Positions 47,988-56,041 of a DNA stretch of 64,000 nucleotides are shown here, one piece after another. Origin of the DNA: Ruminococcus sp. (GTDB lineage: Bacteria > Bacillota > Clostridia > Oscillospirales > Ruminococcaceae). Within the stretch, counting starts at the first letter, position 1. Each line of letters begins with the position of its first letter. The notes under the pieces are model-generated. The model had not been told where the DNA came from. It ran no database searches and saw nothing but the letters and a program-made list of their open reading frames with translations. Both the position numbers and the translations under genes were made by a program. Location: NCBI RefSeq assembly GCF_024691275.1, contig NZ_JAILNU010000088.1, positions 1 to 64,000 of the forward strand, written 5' to 3'.

Positions 47988-49499
47988 TTATTCGAGTGAA
48001 TTTAGTGCTCCGATAAATATGGGGAGATAAGTTTCGGTATCAAAGATACAGTATACGAAAGGTCTGTCGAATACAATGCGCTTGACTTCCTTATAGGAAG
48101 GCATACTGTTCTCCGTCATTGATACCAATGTAGCAGCCGCAGCTTTTGTACCGTTCTCGTCAAGCTCAATGAATGTCTTATGGATAACTCTGCCTATGGC
48201 TAACGGGTTTTTGTCAGAAATTGCGGACAAATTTGAAAAGTCGGCATAATCAGCGAAAGCTGTTGGCATACCCATTGATATGAGTTCGTCGCTAAGTTCG
48301 TTTTCGTATTCATATTTGAACTTAGGAAGCATTGCATCGGCTGCAATATCGGTATAGTTTTTGTAACTGCCAAGAATATTTCTCAGCTTTTCGGGAGTAA
48401 GATTTTCGATGTATGAGTCAACAGTAGTGTCCTTGTCGGGGAGAAATGCAGCGAATGCGAACTTTCCTCCGCTGTATTTTTTTATGATACCTTCGGTATT
48501 TTCGTCGCCGATGTAATGTTCTTGGCTGCAAAGCATATCTGCTTTTTGTTCTTTACCATTGGCAGAAGTAAATTTACCTTCTTCGACCTGATATTTGCTG
48601 TAAGGTTCCTGCCATTCTGCCTCGAACGCAACAGCGTTGACAAGGTACATTACCTCGTATGGGAGTATATAGTTGAGAATTTTGGGGATCATCTTATTTG
48701 TTTTCTCATTTACCCAGTTGTTTACATCGTCAAGAGTGGTATTATCAAAAGGAGCAACATAATACTCGGAATTGAAGTAATCAACACATTTCTGTACGAA
48801 TTCAGGACGTGTAACTATTCTTTCGGGATCATTTACAGCCCATATGGAGTTTGCTGTGCTGAGCGACCATTTGTTTGTGTATTCTGTGCGGTAGTTATTG
48901 ATATTGCTCAGACGCTGCTTGAGCAGATACTTGTCAAGCTCGCTTATTTCCATACCGTCACCGAGCACGTTTTCCATTTCTTTGAGAGTCTCTCCGTTTG
49001 CACCGTTTGCAGTCATTGCAAGAGCCTGCATTATAGAATATGGAGAGATGAGAGTATTTTTTTTCTCCTCGTTCTCGGCATAGGTCTTCTTTAACATATC
49101 GACAGTGAACTTTGTCTGGCTGTTTATGAACTTTTCGTCATATTCGTTAGGACTTGGGAGCGATGATTCTATTCCAGCACAGAGATTCTGAGCCTTTGGC
49201 TTGAAATCCGGCTCCGGAGCGTCATTTATGCAGCTGATGAGTTTCTTCCTCATTGCAATAAGGTCGAATACATCGAATTTTCCGTCACAGTTTGCATCAG
49301 CGCCTGAGTTGATGATAATACTGTTGTCCTTGCCGTTGAGCCAGCGCTGGAACAATACGATATCGGAAAGGTTGAATATAAAGTCGCCGTTTACATCACC
49401 CTGTGGCGGCGGAGTGAGTGCTGTCGATGTTGTCGGTAGGGTAGAAGGAGCAGCGATACAAAGTGCAGCGGCTGCTGCGAAGAGCTTCGTGAATTTCAT
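47988..49499 (-). CDS. Secreted dockerin-bearing serpin (serine/cysteine protease inhibitor)
   Basis: 503 residues from ATG 49499 behind GGGAGG. A signal peptide (1 to about 27) is followed by an N-terminal dockerin (about 33-97: GDVNGDFIFNLSDIVLFQRW and ADANCDGKFDVFDLIAMRKK), then a full serpin domain (about 125-503) with NTLISPYSIMQALAMTANGA, VNAVAFEAEWQEPYSKYQVE and DRPFVYCIFD. The reactive loop hinge GTKAAAATLVSM is small-residue-rich, as in inhibitory serpins; by spacing, P1-P1' falls near Asn-Ser in SMTENSMPS. Dockerin serpins are known in Clostridium thermocellum and Ruminococcus and probably protect the cellulosome from proteases. Terminators flank it on both sides, so it is monocistronic. 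Confidence 0.93.
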   Translation of the reverse strand: MKFTKLFAAAAALCIAAPSTLPTTSTALTPPPQGDVNGDFIFNLSDIVLFQRWLNGKDNSIIINSGADANCDGKFDVFDLIAMRKKLISCINDAPEPDFKPKAQNLCAGIESSLPSPNEYDEKFINSQTKFTVDMLKKTYAENEEKKNTLISPYSIMQALAMTANGANGETLKEMENVLGDGMEISELDKYLLKQRLSNINNYRTEYTNKWSLSTANSIWAVNDPERIVTRPEFVQKCVDYFNSEYYVAPFDNTTLDDVNNWVNEKTNKMIPKILNYILPYEVMYLVNAVAFEAEWQEPYSKYQVEEGKFTSANGKEQKADMLCSQEHYIGDENTEGIIKKYSGGKFAFAAFLPDKDTTVDSYIENLTPEKLRNILGSYKNYTDIAADAMLPKFKYEYENELSDELISMGMPTAFADYADFSNLSAISDKNPLAIGRVIHKTFIELDENGTKAAAATLVSMTENSMPSYKEVKRIVFDRPFVYCIFDTETYLPIFIGALNSLE

Positions 49500-49627
49500 A
49501 AGAATACCTCCCTTGATAGAATAAGTTGAGCGAATGCACTGATGTGCGTTTTCTATAATACATAACGTATCGGGATACAGAAATGTGCGGCTTGAAATGT
49601 AAATATTCTGTGAACAGTTTGGAGAGG

Positions 49628-49661
49628 TCAAAAAACAGGAACGCCGTGCGCGGCGTTCCTT
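49628..49661 (-). terminator. Terminator of the dockerin protein gene at 49674
   Basis: AGGAACGCCG (49637-49646) pairs with CGGCGTTCCT (49651-49660) around TGCG; minus strand ends GTTTTTTG. Confidence 0.88.
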
Positions 49662-49673
49662 AAAGATGGTCTT

Positions 49674-51008
49674 TTATTTATCGGCAGTGTAAAAGGAAAT
49701 ACCGTTAGTATCTGTAACAAGTCCCTCGACTGCGGACTTGTCAACAGCTGCCGAGATACGGGTGTATGCCATGTCACAGGTACATATCTCGGGGATCTCA
49801 GATGTGATCTCGGTTTTCAGTATGCCGTCTTCGGAGTATATTCTGTCCAATGTGTTATTGATACCGCTTGAGCCGGATAGCTTATACGCAAGAACGAGGG
49901 CTTTGTCATTGAAGAAATCGTCGTCGATGCCTGCGATATCAGCAGCTTTGCCGTCATTGATAGAAGTTATGGTATTCAGTTCATTCATTGATCTTACGAT
50001 ATATGTGGAATCTTCAAGGGATATGTTGCTGAAATCAGTGCTCTTTATCTGGTCAACGACATCAAAAGAAATGTTGTCATTTTCGTCATCATGGTCGCTG
50101 AGTATCTCTTTTTTTGCAGCTACAAGGTCGAAAACGTCTATTTTGCCGTCAGGGCAGAGGTCGGCAGCCTTGAAATTTATATAAGCAGCTCTTTCGTTCC
50201 TTACGAGCCAGTTCTGAAGCGAAATAATGTCTGATACGGCAAAATTTCCGTCGCAGTTTATATCATGCTCGGCTTTTTTAGGAGGCTTTATATCGTCGAT
50301 GGTATCGCCTCTGCCGAGAAATACACATGGTCTGAGAGTACCTGTTATGCCGCAGTTATATGTGAACTCCATAGTTTTTTCGTCGTTGTCGAAGTGGTGT
50401 TCGCTCACAAGACCCACAAGCTGCAAGTCGTCAAGAACAGCATCTACAGCATTGACTCTCTGCACAGAATCGAGCATCATGTAATCATAGCCGTTTATGA
50501 CATTGTAGATAGCGGTCATCACAGCACCTGTTTCATTCACGACTTCTTCACTGTGAGTGAGATATGAGAGCTGGTCGGAGTTGATGATGAAGAAGTGTTT
50601 TTTCATCAGGAGCTCTATCTTTTTTTCGGGACCGTCATCAAAAGTAAAGTTCTTATCGCTATTGCTTTCATCTAAAATATAGTGGTAGCCGTCAAGATCT
50701 CTGCCACAGTCTAAAACTGCATAAGTGTTTCGGGTGTCGATATAAATATCGGTCATCTCGATGGGATTAGCTTCCGAGGTATTGAAGCCGTCGAGGAATA
50801 CGGCACCTGCCTGACCTGCGGAGCACTGCTGGCTTCCGACTATCATGAAGTCGGTATCTTCCGTGTAGAATCCGCCATCGTCCTCGTTGAAAACACTTAT
50901 GAAGAGCTTGGCATTATTGTAATACTCAGCCGAAGCTGTAAGGCAGGCGAGGGACTGTACAGCTAAAGCAGAACCTGTGAGAAGTGATAATAACTTAGTT
51001 TTTTTCAT
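49674..51008 (-). CDS. Secreted protein with a central dockerin, unknown function
   Basis: 444 residues: signal peptide (1 to about 27, ending LTASAE), an N-terminal domain (about 30-240) with FFIINSDQLSYLTHSEEVVN and MLDSVQRVNAVDAVLDDLQL, then a dockerin in the middle (about 245-310: HDINCDGNFAVSDIISLQNW and ADLCPDGKIDVFDLVAAKKE), then a C-terminal domain of about 130 residues (STYIVRSMNELNTITSINDG, KALVLAYKLSGSSGINNTL). No catalytic family recognised. It ends the operon ECF sigma, anti-sigma, dockerin protein, and could be a product or partner of that signalling pair. Confidence 0.85.
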   Translation of the reverse strand: MKKTKLLSLLTGSALAVQSLACLTASAEYYNNAKLFISVFNEDDGGFYTEDTDFMIVGSQQCSAGQAGAVFLDGFNTSEANPIEMTDIYIDTRNTYAVLDCGRDLDGYHYILDESNSDKNFTFDDGPEKKIELLMKKHFFIINSDQLSYLTHSEEVVNETGAVMTAIYNVINGYDYMMLDSVQRVNAVDAVLDDLQLVGLVSEHHFDNDEKTMEFTYNCGITGTLRPCVFLGRGDTIDDIKPPKKAEHDINCDGNFAVSDIISLQNWLVRNERAAYINFKAADLCPDGKIDVFDLVAAKKEILSDHDDENDNISFDVVDQIKSTDFSNISLEDSTYIVRSMNELNTITSINDGKAADIAGIDDDFFNDKALVLAYKLSGSSGINNTLDRIYSEDGILKTEITSEIPEICTCDMAYTRISAAVDKSAVEGLVTDTNGISFYTADK

Positions 51009-51045
51009 AAAGATCGTCCTTTCTGAAGTGGATCACTCTGTCGGA

Positions 51046-51897
51046 TCAACCGAAGTAATAAAGATAAAAGTTGTCGTCGTCGTCGAATTTGATGGCAATA
51101 GCCTTGTTTTCGCTGGTGTCGTTTATACGGTAAGCTTTTGCGGTGCATTCACGTAACTCACAATAATCTGAATCATATCCTGACATTTCGGCTTCTGCGA
51201 TAAAGCTTCCGAGCTCGAATTCCCTGATGGGTATGCCTGAACTCAGATATCTTCCGTTCAGACCGTTAACATATGCGATGTTATATCGGTAATCAATGCT
51301 GAATTCCGACCATGGTCTGGTTACTGCACCTGATATGTTAGAGATTAGGGTAGTAGTCTGTGATACACAAACTGTTGTGGTGATCGTATTCGTCACAGTG
51401 ACAGACGAAACAGTTTTTGCAGTTGATTCACACGGAGCAAGTCCCTGTTCTGAAGTTGTATGTGTTACGTGTATCTGTGTTTTCTCGGAAGTTGTATTTG
51501 TGTGTGTTTGTGTGAGATTACGTGTGGCAGTGAGAACGTTTCCTGATGCTGCGGCAGTAACGGAAGTCGTTTTTGCTGTTGAAGCAGTTGTTGCATTGCG
51601 GCTCACGGAAGATATTTTTGCGGTGGTCGTGCGGGTGACACTCGTTGATACAGATGTATGTTTTTCTGTTGATACAGGAGAAGCAGTTACAGTTTCGGTA
51701 GTCTGAATGATGTTTGTGTTGAACTTGTTCGGAGCAGGCATATTCCTCCACACTCCGAGACTGGCAATCAGGAATACACAAAGGCTTACTGCAAGAGGAG
51801 CACATCTTCTGACTATAATTTTTCGTTTTTGCTTTTTTCTCTCATGTTCATCGCGGACTTCAAGCACATATTTTGCCATTTCTTCATAATTTTTCAT
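51046..51897 (-). CDS. Anti-sigma-like membrane protein with Ser/Thr-rich linker, pair 2
   Basis: About 283 residues, starting at ATG 51897 behind GGAGGG, 14 bases before the sigma stop. It has a short cytoplasmic N-terminus (MKNYEEMAKYVLEVRDEHER), a basic stop, one helix (about 33-52, APLAVSLCVFLIASLGVW), a Thr/Ser/Val-rich extracellular linker of about 130 residues, and a small C-terminal domain (PIREFELGSFIAEAEMSGYD). It matches pair 1 in plan but shares no clear extracellular sequence with it. Probably an anti-sigma factor sensing an outside cue. Confidence 0.72.
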   Translation of the reverse strand: MKNYEEMAKYVLEVRDEHERKKQKRKIIVRRCAPLAVSLCVFLIASLGVWRNMPAPNKFNTNIIQTTETVTASPVSTEKHTSVSTSVTRTTTAKISSVSRNATTASTAKTTSVTAAASGNVLTATRNLTQTHTNTTSEKTQIHVTHTTSEQGLAPCESTAKTVSSVTVTNTITTTVCVSQTTTLISNISGAVTRPWSEFSIDYRYNIAYVNGLNGRYLSSGIPIREFELGSFIAEAEMSGYDSDYCELRECTAKAYRINDTSENKAIAIKFDDDDNFYLYYFG

Positions 51898-52438
51898 AGC
51901 TGAAGCCCTCCTTTTCAAGTTCTGCCCTAAGTGCTTTCCTTGCATTATACAGCAGATTTTCCACCTGCTTTATGGTCTTGCCCATTATCTGAGCAGTTTC
52001 GCTGTTGCTGAATTCCTCAAAGTATGACAGGTGGAGAACCTGCTGATACTCTTTTTTCAGACGCAGCAGAGAGTGCCTAAGAGCGATCTTCTGCTCGCTG
52101 ACAAGATAGCTTTGTTCGAGGTCGGATTCGTCTGAAAGAGTTGTGCAGTCATCGAGAGAAACTTTCTTATGCTTGAAAAATCGTCTTTTATGATCGACAG
52201 CGATATTTCTGCCAATGGTATACAGCCATGTTTTGAAAGAGCTTTTGCCGTTAAAACGAGGCTTTTTGACTGCAAGCTTTATAAAAGTGTCCTGCACACA
52301 GTCCTCCGCTATACTCAGATCGCCTGTATAGCTGCTAAGGTACAGCATCAGACCGTCTTTGAAATCACGAACCAATTTAAACATTCCGCTGTCATCACCT
52401 GCAAGGAAACGGCGGTAGCTACTTTCACCGTTATCCAT
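51884..52438 (-). CDS. ECF-type RNA polymerase sigma factor, pair 2
   Basis: 184 residues. Region 2: DLSIAEDCVQDTFIKLAVKK and FKTWLYTIGRNIAVDHKRR. Region 4: LRLKKEYQQVLHLSYFEEFS with NSETAQIMGKTIKQVENLLY. Typical RpoE-like ECF factor, length normal. It precedes the anti-sigma-like gene with overlap. The start at 52438 follows GAAAGGAG, and its promoter diverges from the ABC-F leader. Confidence 0.95.
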   Translation of the reverse strand: MDNGESSYRRFLAGDDSGMFKLVRDFKDGLMLYLSSYTGDLSIAEDCVQDTFIKLAVKKPRFNGKSSFKTWLYTIGRNIAVDHKRRFFKHKKVSLDDCTTLSDESDLEQSYLVSEQKIALRHSLLRLKKEYQQVLHLSYFEEFSNSETAQIMGKTIKQVENLLYNARKALRAELEKEGFSYEKL

Positions 52439-52527
52439 GTTGAGACTCCTTTCGTGTCGGAAATTGCGTTCTTACTTATTAGACGTATTCTGAATGAAAA
52501 AACACTAAGTTTTTTTTTGATTATTTT

Positions 52528-52556
52528 ATTTTAGCATTCAAACGAAGTTATTTCAA
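52528..52556 (-). promoter_or_regulatory. Promoter of ECF sigma pair 2
   Basis: Minus strand TTGAAA (52556-52551), 17 bases, TAAAAT (52533-52528). Confidence 0.6.
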
Positions 52557-52574
52557 TATATATAAGGAAATTGC

Positions 52575-52603
52575 TTGACAATTTTAATGTATCGTGTTAT
52601 AAT
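52575..52603 (+). promoter_or_regulatory. Promoter of the first ABC-F gene
   Basis: Perfect consensus TTGACA (52575-52580), 17 bases, TATAAT (52598-52603), about 277 bases before the start codon. Confidence 0.88.
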
Positions 52604-52879
52604 GAAAAAAATTCCTTAAAGAGAGGTGTCATGATGAAAAAATGATCTGCTTTTGAACACATGAATATTTTTGCGGCAGTGCATAGTTTTTGTACTGTCT
52701 TATCATGTTGCCAAAAGTGGATTATGTTCTCATAACCTCTTTTTATGTGCGAATAGTGCTGCAGTGTCTTTTTCTGCGGTGTTGTGTCCTCCTATATGAG
52801 GTTATAGGTATGTAATGAACTGTTTGGCAGCAAGCGGTTCTTTTTTATTGCATACAGGACCGCGAAAGGAGGAGTTTTT
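52604..52879 (+). promoter_or_regulatory. Long leader of the ABC-F gene, probable ribosome-controlled attenuator
   Basis: Near the 5' end a ribosome site GAGAGGTG (52621-52628) precedes a tiny frame ATGATGAAAAAATGA (52631-52645; Met-Met-Lys-Lys-stop). Farther on, ATAACCTC (near 52732) can pair with GAGGTTAT (near 52798). A terminator-like hairpin, GAACTG with CGGTTC followed by TTTTTT, lies about 40 bases before the gene's own AAAGGAGGAG. A second frame without ribosome site runs 52661-52735. Short upstream frames plus terminators are known before antibiotic-resistance ABC-F genes, so induction by ribosome stalling is likely. Confidence 0.65.
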
Positions 52880-54406
52880 ATGTCACAGATAAGAGTCAAC
52901 GATCTAACATTTTATTATGAAGGAAGCTTCGATAATATATTCGAGGGAGTCTCGTTTTCCGTAGATACAAACTGGAAGCTCGGTTTTATCGGCAGAAACG
53001 GCAAGGGAAAAACTACGTTTCTCGATCTTCTCATGGGGAGATACTCCTATAAAGGAACTATTGAGTCATCAGTAAGATTTGCGTATTTTCCGTATAAGCT
53101 CACTGACGAGCAGCGTACCCTATGCGCGTCCGAGTTCATTTCTGATATTCGTCCCGACTGCGAGGAGTGGCGCGTAATCTGTGAGCTTTCACAGATAGGC
53201 GAGGAAGCGGACATACTTTACCGTCCGTTCAGTACACTCAGCCCCGGGGAACGCACGAAGATATTGCTTGCGGTGCTGTTTTCCGGGGAGAACGATTTCC
53301 TGCTCATTGACGAGCCGACGAATCATCTCGATCAGGACGCAAGAGAAAAGGTAAAGAACTACCTTGCATCGAAGAAGGGATTTATCCTCGTTTCTCACGA
53401 CCGCGACCTGCTCGATGCCTGTATCGACCATGTTCTTGTACTCAACAGGAAGAGTATAGAAGTCCAGAGCGGCAATTTTACCAGCTGGTGGGAGAATAAG
53501 CAGAAGAAAGATCAGTTTGCGGCTTCGGAGAATGAAAAGCACAAGAAGGAGATAAAAAAGCTGCGGCAGGCGGCAAAGCGCACATCGGACTGGGCTGATA
53601 AAAATGAGCGAACCAAGATAGGATTTGATCCCATAAAGGAGAATGACAGGTGTATTTCCACGAGGTCGTTCATTGGGGCAAAGACCAAGAAAATGCAGAG
53701 CAGAGTGAAAAGCATAGAAAAGCGGATCGGCCGTGAGATCGAGGAAAAAGAGGGACTGCTCAGCGATATCGAAAGAACTCCCGAGCTGAAGCTCTCACAG
53801 CTCATACATCACAAGAATACTCTTATAAATATGAAGGGATACACATTCAGGTACGAAAGTGCTCCCGAACCGATACTGCGCGGATTTGACCTTGAAATAA
53901 AAAGGGGAGAGCGTGTAGCACTGCACGGTGAGAACGGCTGCGGAAAATCCACGGTCATAAGGGCTATACTCAGCAAGTCAGGCGCTTACAGCGGAGATAT
54001 CCGCTTTGAGGACAGCGGCTTATGCGAGATCGCGGGCGGACTTGTGATATCATATATCGACCAGAACACAAGCGGCCTCAGCGGTACTGTCGAGGAGTTC
54101 TGCACAGAAAACGGGCTTGACAGGAGTATGTTCTGTACTATTCTCAGGCAGCTTGACTTCGAGAGAGCACAGTTCAGCAAAAATATGAGGGACTATTCCG
54201 AGGGACAGAAGAAAAAAGTCCTTATCGCTTCAAGTCTTATGACACAAGCCCATCTTTATATATGGGACGAGCCGCTGAATTACATTGACGTTTTCTCGCG
54301 TATGCAGATAGAAAAATTGCTGCTGGATCATGCTCCTACAATGCTGTTTGTAGAGCATGATATAAGATTCCGCGAGAAAATCGCAACTAAAACTATCGAG
54401 CTGTGA
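52880..54406 (+). CDS. ABC-F ribosome-protection ATPase, Lsa-like
   Basis: 508 residues, two ABC domains joined by a charged linker, no membrane helices. Domain 1: Walker A IGRNGKGKTTFLDL, signature LSPGERTK, Walker B FLLIDEPTNHLD. Domain 2 (about 310-508): HGENGCGKSTVIRA, DYSEGQKKKVLIAS, and IWDEPLNYID. The N-terminus IRVNDLTFYYEGSFDNIFEG and WKLGFIGRNGKGKT closely follow Lsa-type proteins, which dislodge lincosamides, streptogramin A or pleuromutilins from the ribosome. The long attenuator-like leader supports a resistance or stress role. Which drug is affected cannot be read. Confidence 0.9.
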   Translation: MSQIRVNDLTFYYEGSFDNIFEGVSFSVDTNWKLGFIGRNGKGKTTFLDLLMGRYSYKGTIESSVRFAYFPYKLTDEQRTLCASEFISDIRPDCEEWRVICELSQIGEEADILYRPFSTLSPGERTKILLAVLFSGENDFLLIDEPTNHLDQDAREKVKNYLASKKGFILVSHDRDLLDACIDHVLVLNRKSIEVQSGNFTSWWENKQKKDQFAASENEKHKKEIKKLRQAAKRTSDWADKNERTKIGFDPIKENDRCISTRSFIGAKTKKMQSRVKSIEKRIGREIEEKEGLLSDIERTPELKLSQLIHHKNTLINMKGYTFRYESAPEPILRGFDLEIKRGERVALHGENGCGKSTVIRAILSKSGAYSGDIRFEDSGLCEIAGGLVISYIDQNTSGLSGTVEEFCTENGLDRSMFCTILRQLDFERAQFSKNMRDYSEGQKKKVLIASSLMTQAHLYIWDEPLNYIDVFSRMQIEKLLLDHAPTMLFVEHDIRFREKIATKTIEL

Positions 54407-54432
54407 GCGGCTGCTCAGGCAAAAAAATAAAA

Positions 54433-54462
54433 GCTCCGTTACTTCGGAGCAGGTAAACGGAG
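54433..54462 (+). promoter_or_regulatory. Alternative hairpins at the ribosome site of the second ABC-F gene
   Basis: GCTCCG (54433-54438) can pair with CGGAGC (54445-54450), or its overlapping CTCCGTT (54434-54440) can pair with AACGGAG (54456-54462), which holds the ribosome site of ATG 54471. The two stems exclude each other. Short stems, so tentative. Confidence 0.35.
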
Positions 54463-54470
54463 ATAAGAAT

Positions 54471-56024
54471 ATGAGTATACTTAATGTTGAACACGTAACA
54501 CACGGATTTGGTGCAAGGCAGATACTGAACGATGCTTCATTCAGGCTGCTCAGAGGAGAACACGTCGGACTTGTGGGCGCTAACGGCGAAGGCAAGTCCA
54601 CATTCCTCAATATAATCACGGGAAAGCTCATGCCCGATGAGGGAAAGGTGGAATGGTGCAGACATATCACTACGGGATATCTCGATCAGTACAGTACTCT
54701 TGAAAAGGGAAAGACTATCCGCGATGTGCTTCGTGAAGCTTTTGTGCATCTCTCGGAGCTTGAAGCAGAGATGTTACAGCTCTACGAGAAAATGTCGGAC
54801 TGCACCGAGGAAGAGATGAACGAGCTCATGGAAGAAGTCGGCGAGATACAGAGTATCCTCGACTACAGCGGTTATTACACTATTGATGCTAAGATATCCG
54901 AGTATGCAAACGGTCTGGGTCTGAACGAGATAGGTCTTGACCGTGATGTTGCGGAGCTTTCGGGCGGTCAGCGAGCAAAGGTGCTGCTGGCGAAGGTCCT
55001 TCTTGAAAATCCGATGATACTTATTCTTGACGAGCCTACAAACTTCCTTGACGAGAACCACATCGCATGGCTCACGAATTTCCTGCAAAACTATGACAAT
55101 GCGTTCATACTTGTATCCCACGATGTACCATTCATGAACAGTGTCATAAACGTGGTCTATCATGTGGAAAACGCCGTAATGACCAGATATACGGGAGATT
55201 ACGACAACTTCGTGAGAATGTACGAGCTTAAAAAGAAGCAGATCGAGCAGGCTTACGAAAAGCAGCAGAAGGAAATAGCCGATCTTGAAGACTTCATCGC
55301 GCGTAACAAGGCGCGTGTTGCTACTACGAATATGGCTAAATCACGCCAGAAAAAGCTTGACAAAATGGACAAGATAACTCTAATGCGCGAAAAGCCGAAG
55401 CCCGTTTTCTCGTTCAGAAAGGCGCGTACTCCGGGCAGAGTAGTCATTGACTGCAAGGACATAGTTCTCGGCTACGACGAACCTCTCACCAAGCCTGTTT
55501 CGGTACAGGTGGAGAACGGTCAGAAGATAGCTATCCGCGGAGTCAACGGAATAGGCAAGTCCACTCTGCTGAAAACTCTCCTGAAGATAATACCGCCCCT
55601 TTCGGGAACTGTCGAGCATGACCAGTTCGTTGAGGCAGGCTATTTTGAGCAGGAAGAGGAGAGCACCTCCCAGACAGCTCTTGAAGTGATATGGAACGAA
55701 TATCCTTCTATGACAAATGCGGAGGTTAGAGCTGCGCTTGCACAGTGCGGACTCACCACCGAGCATATAACCTCGCAGATGAGAGTTCTCTCGGGAGGCG
55801 AAAACGCCAAGGTAAGAATTTGCAGGATCATGCTCAGGGAAATAAATCTCCTTGTGCTTGACGAGCCTACGAACCACCTTGACGTTGACGCTAAAGATGC
55901 TCTTAAAAAAGCTATAAATGATTATAAAGGCACAGTTCTTATCGTTAGCCATGAACCCGAATTCTATATGGACATCGCTGATGAAGTATGGAATATCGAG
56001 GACTGGTCAACGAAGATAATCTGA
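54471..56024 (+). CDS. ABC-F family ATPase (YdiF/YkpA-like)
   Basis: 517 residues, two ABC domains. Domain 1: VGANGEGKSTFLNI, LSGGQRAKVLLAK, LILDEPTNFLD. Linker helices: EKQQKEIADLEDFIARNKAR. Domain 2: RGVNGIGKSTLLKT, LSGGENAKVRICR, LVLDEPTNHLD. All motifs are intact. It belongs to the housekeeping-type ABC-F group that acts on stalled or initiating ribosomes rather than the clear resistance group. It follows the Lsa-like gene by 64 bases and may share its transcript. Confidence 0.92.
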   Translation: MSILNVEHVTHGFGARQILNDASFRLLRGEHVGLVGANGEGKSTFLNIITGKLMPDEGKVEWCRHITTGYLDQYSTLEKGKTIRDVLREAFVHLSELEAEMLQLYEKMSDCTEEEMNELMEEVGEIQSILDYSGYYTIDAKISEYANGLGLNEIGLDRDVAELSGGQRAKVLLAKVLLENPMILILDEPTNFLDENHIAWLTNFLQNYDNAFILVSHDVPFMNSVINVVYHVENAVMTRYTGDYDNFVRMYELKKKQIEQAYEKQQKEIADLEDFIARNKARVATTNMAKSRQKKLDKMDKITLMREKPKPVFSFRKARTPGRVVIDCKDIVLGYDEPLTKPVSVQVENGQKIAIRGVNGIGKSTLLKTLLKIIPPLSGTVEHDQFVEAGYFEQEEESTSQTALEVIWNEYPSMTNAEVRAALAQCGLTTEHITSQMRVLSGGENAKVRICRIMLREINLLVLDEPTNHLDVDAKDALKKAINDYKGTVLIVSHEPEFYMDIADEVWNIEDWSTKII

Positions 56025-56041
56025 TGATACAATTAACCGAC

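Noticed and set aside
52661..52735. 24-codon frame in the ABC-F leader as a second leader peptide
   Set aside because: There is no ribosome site before its ATG; the four-codon frame at 52631 has one. Kept only as a note in the leader entry.
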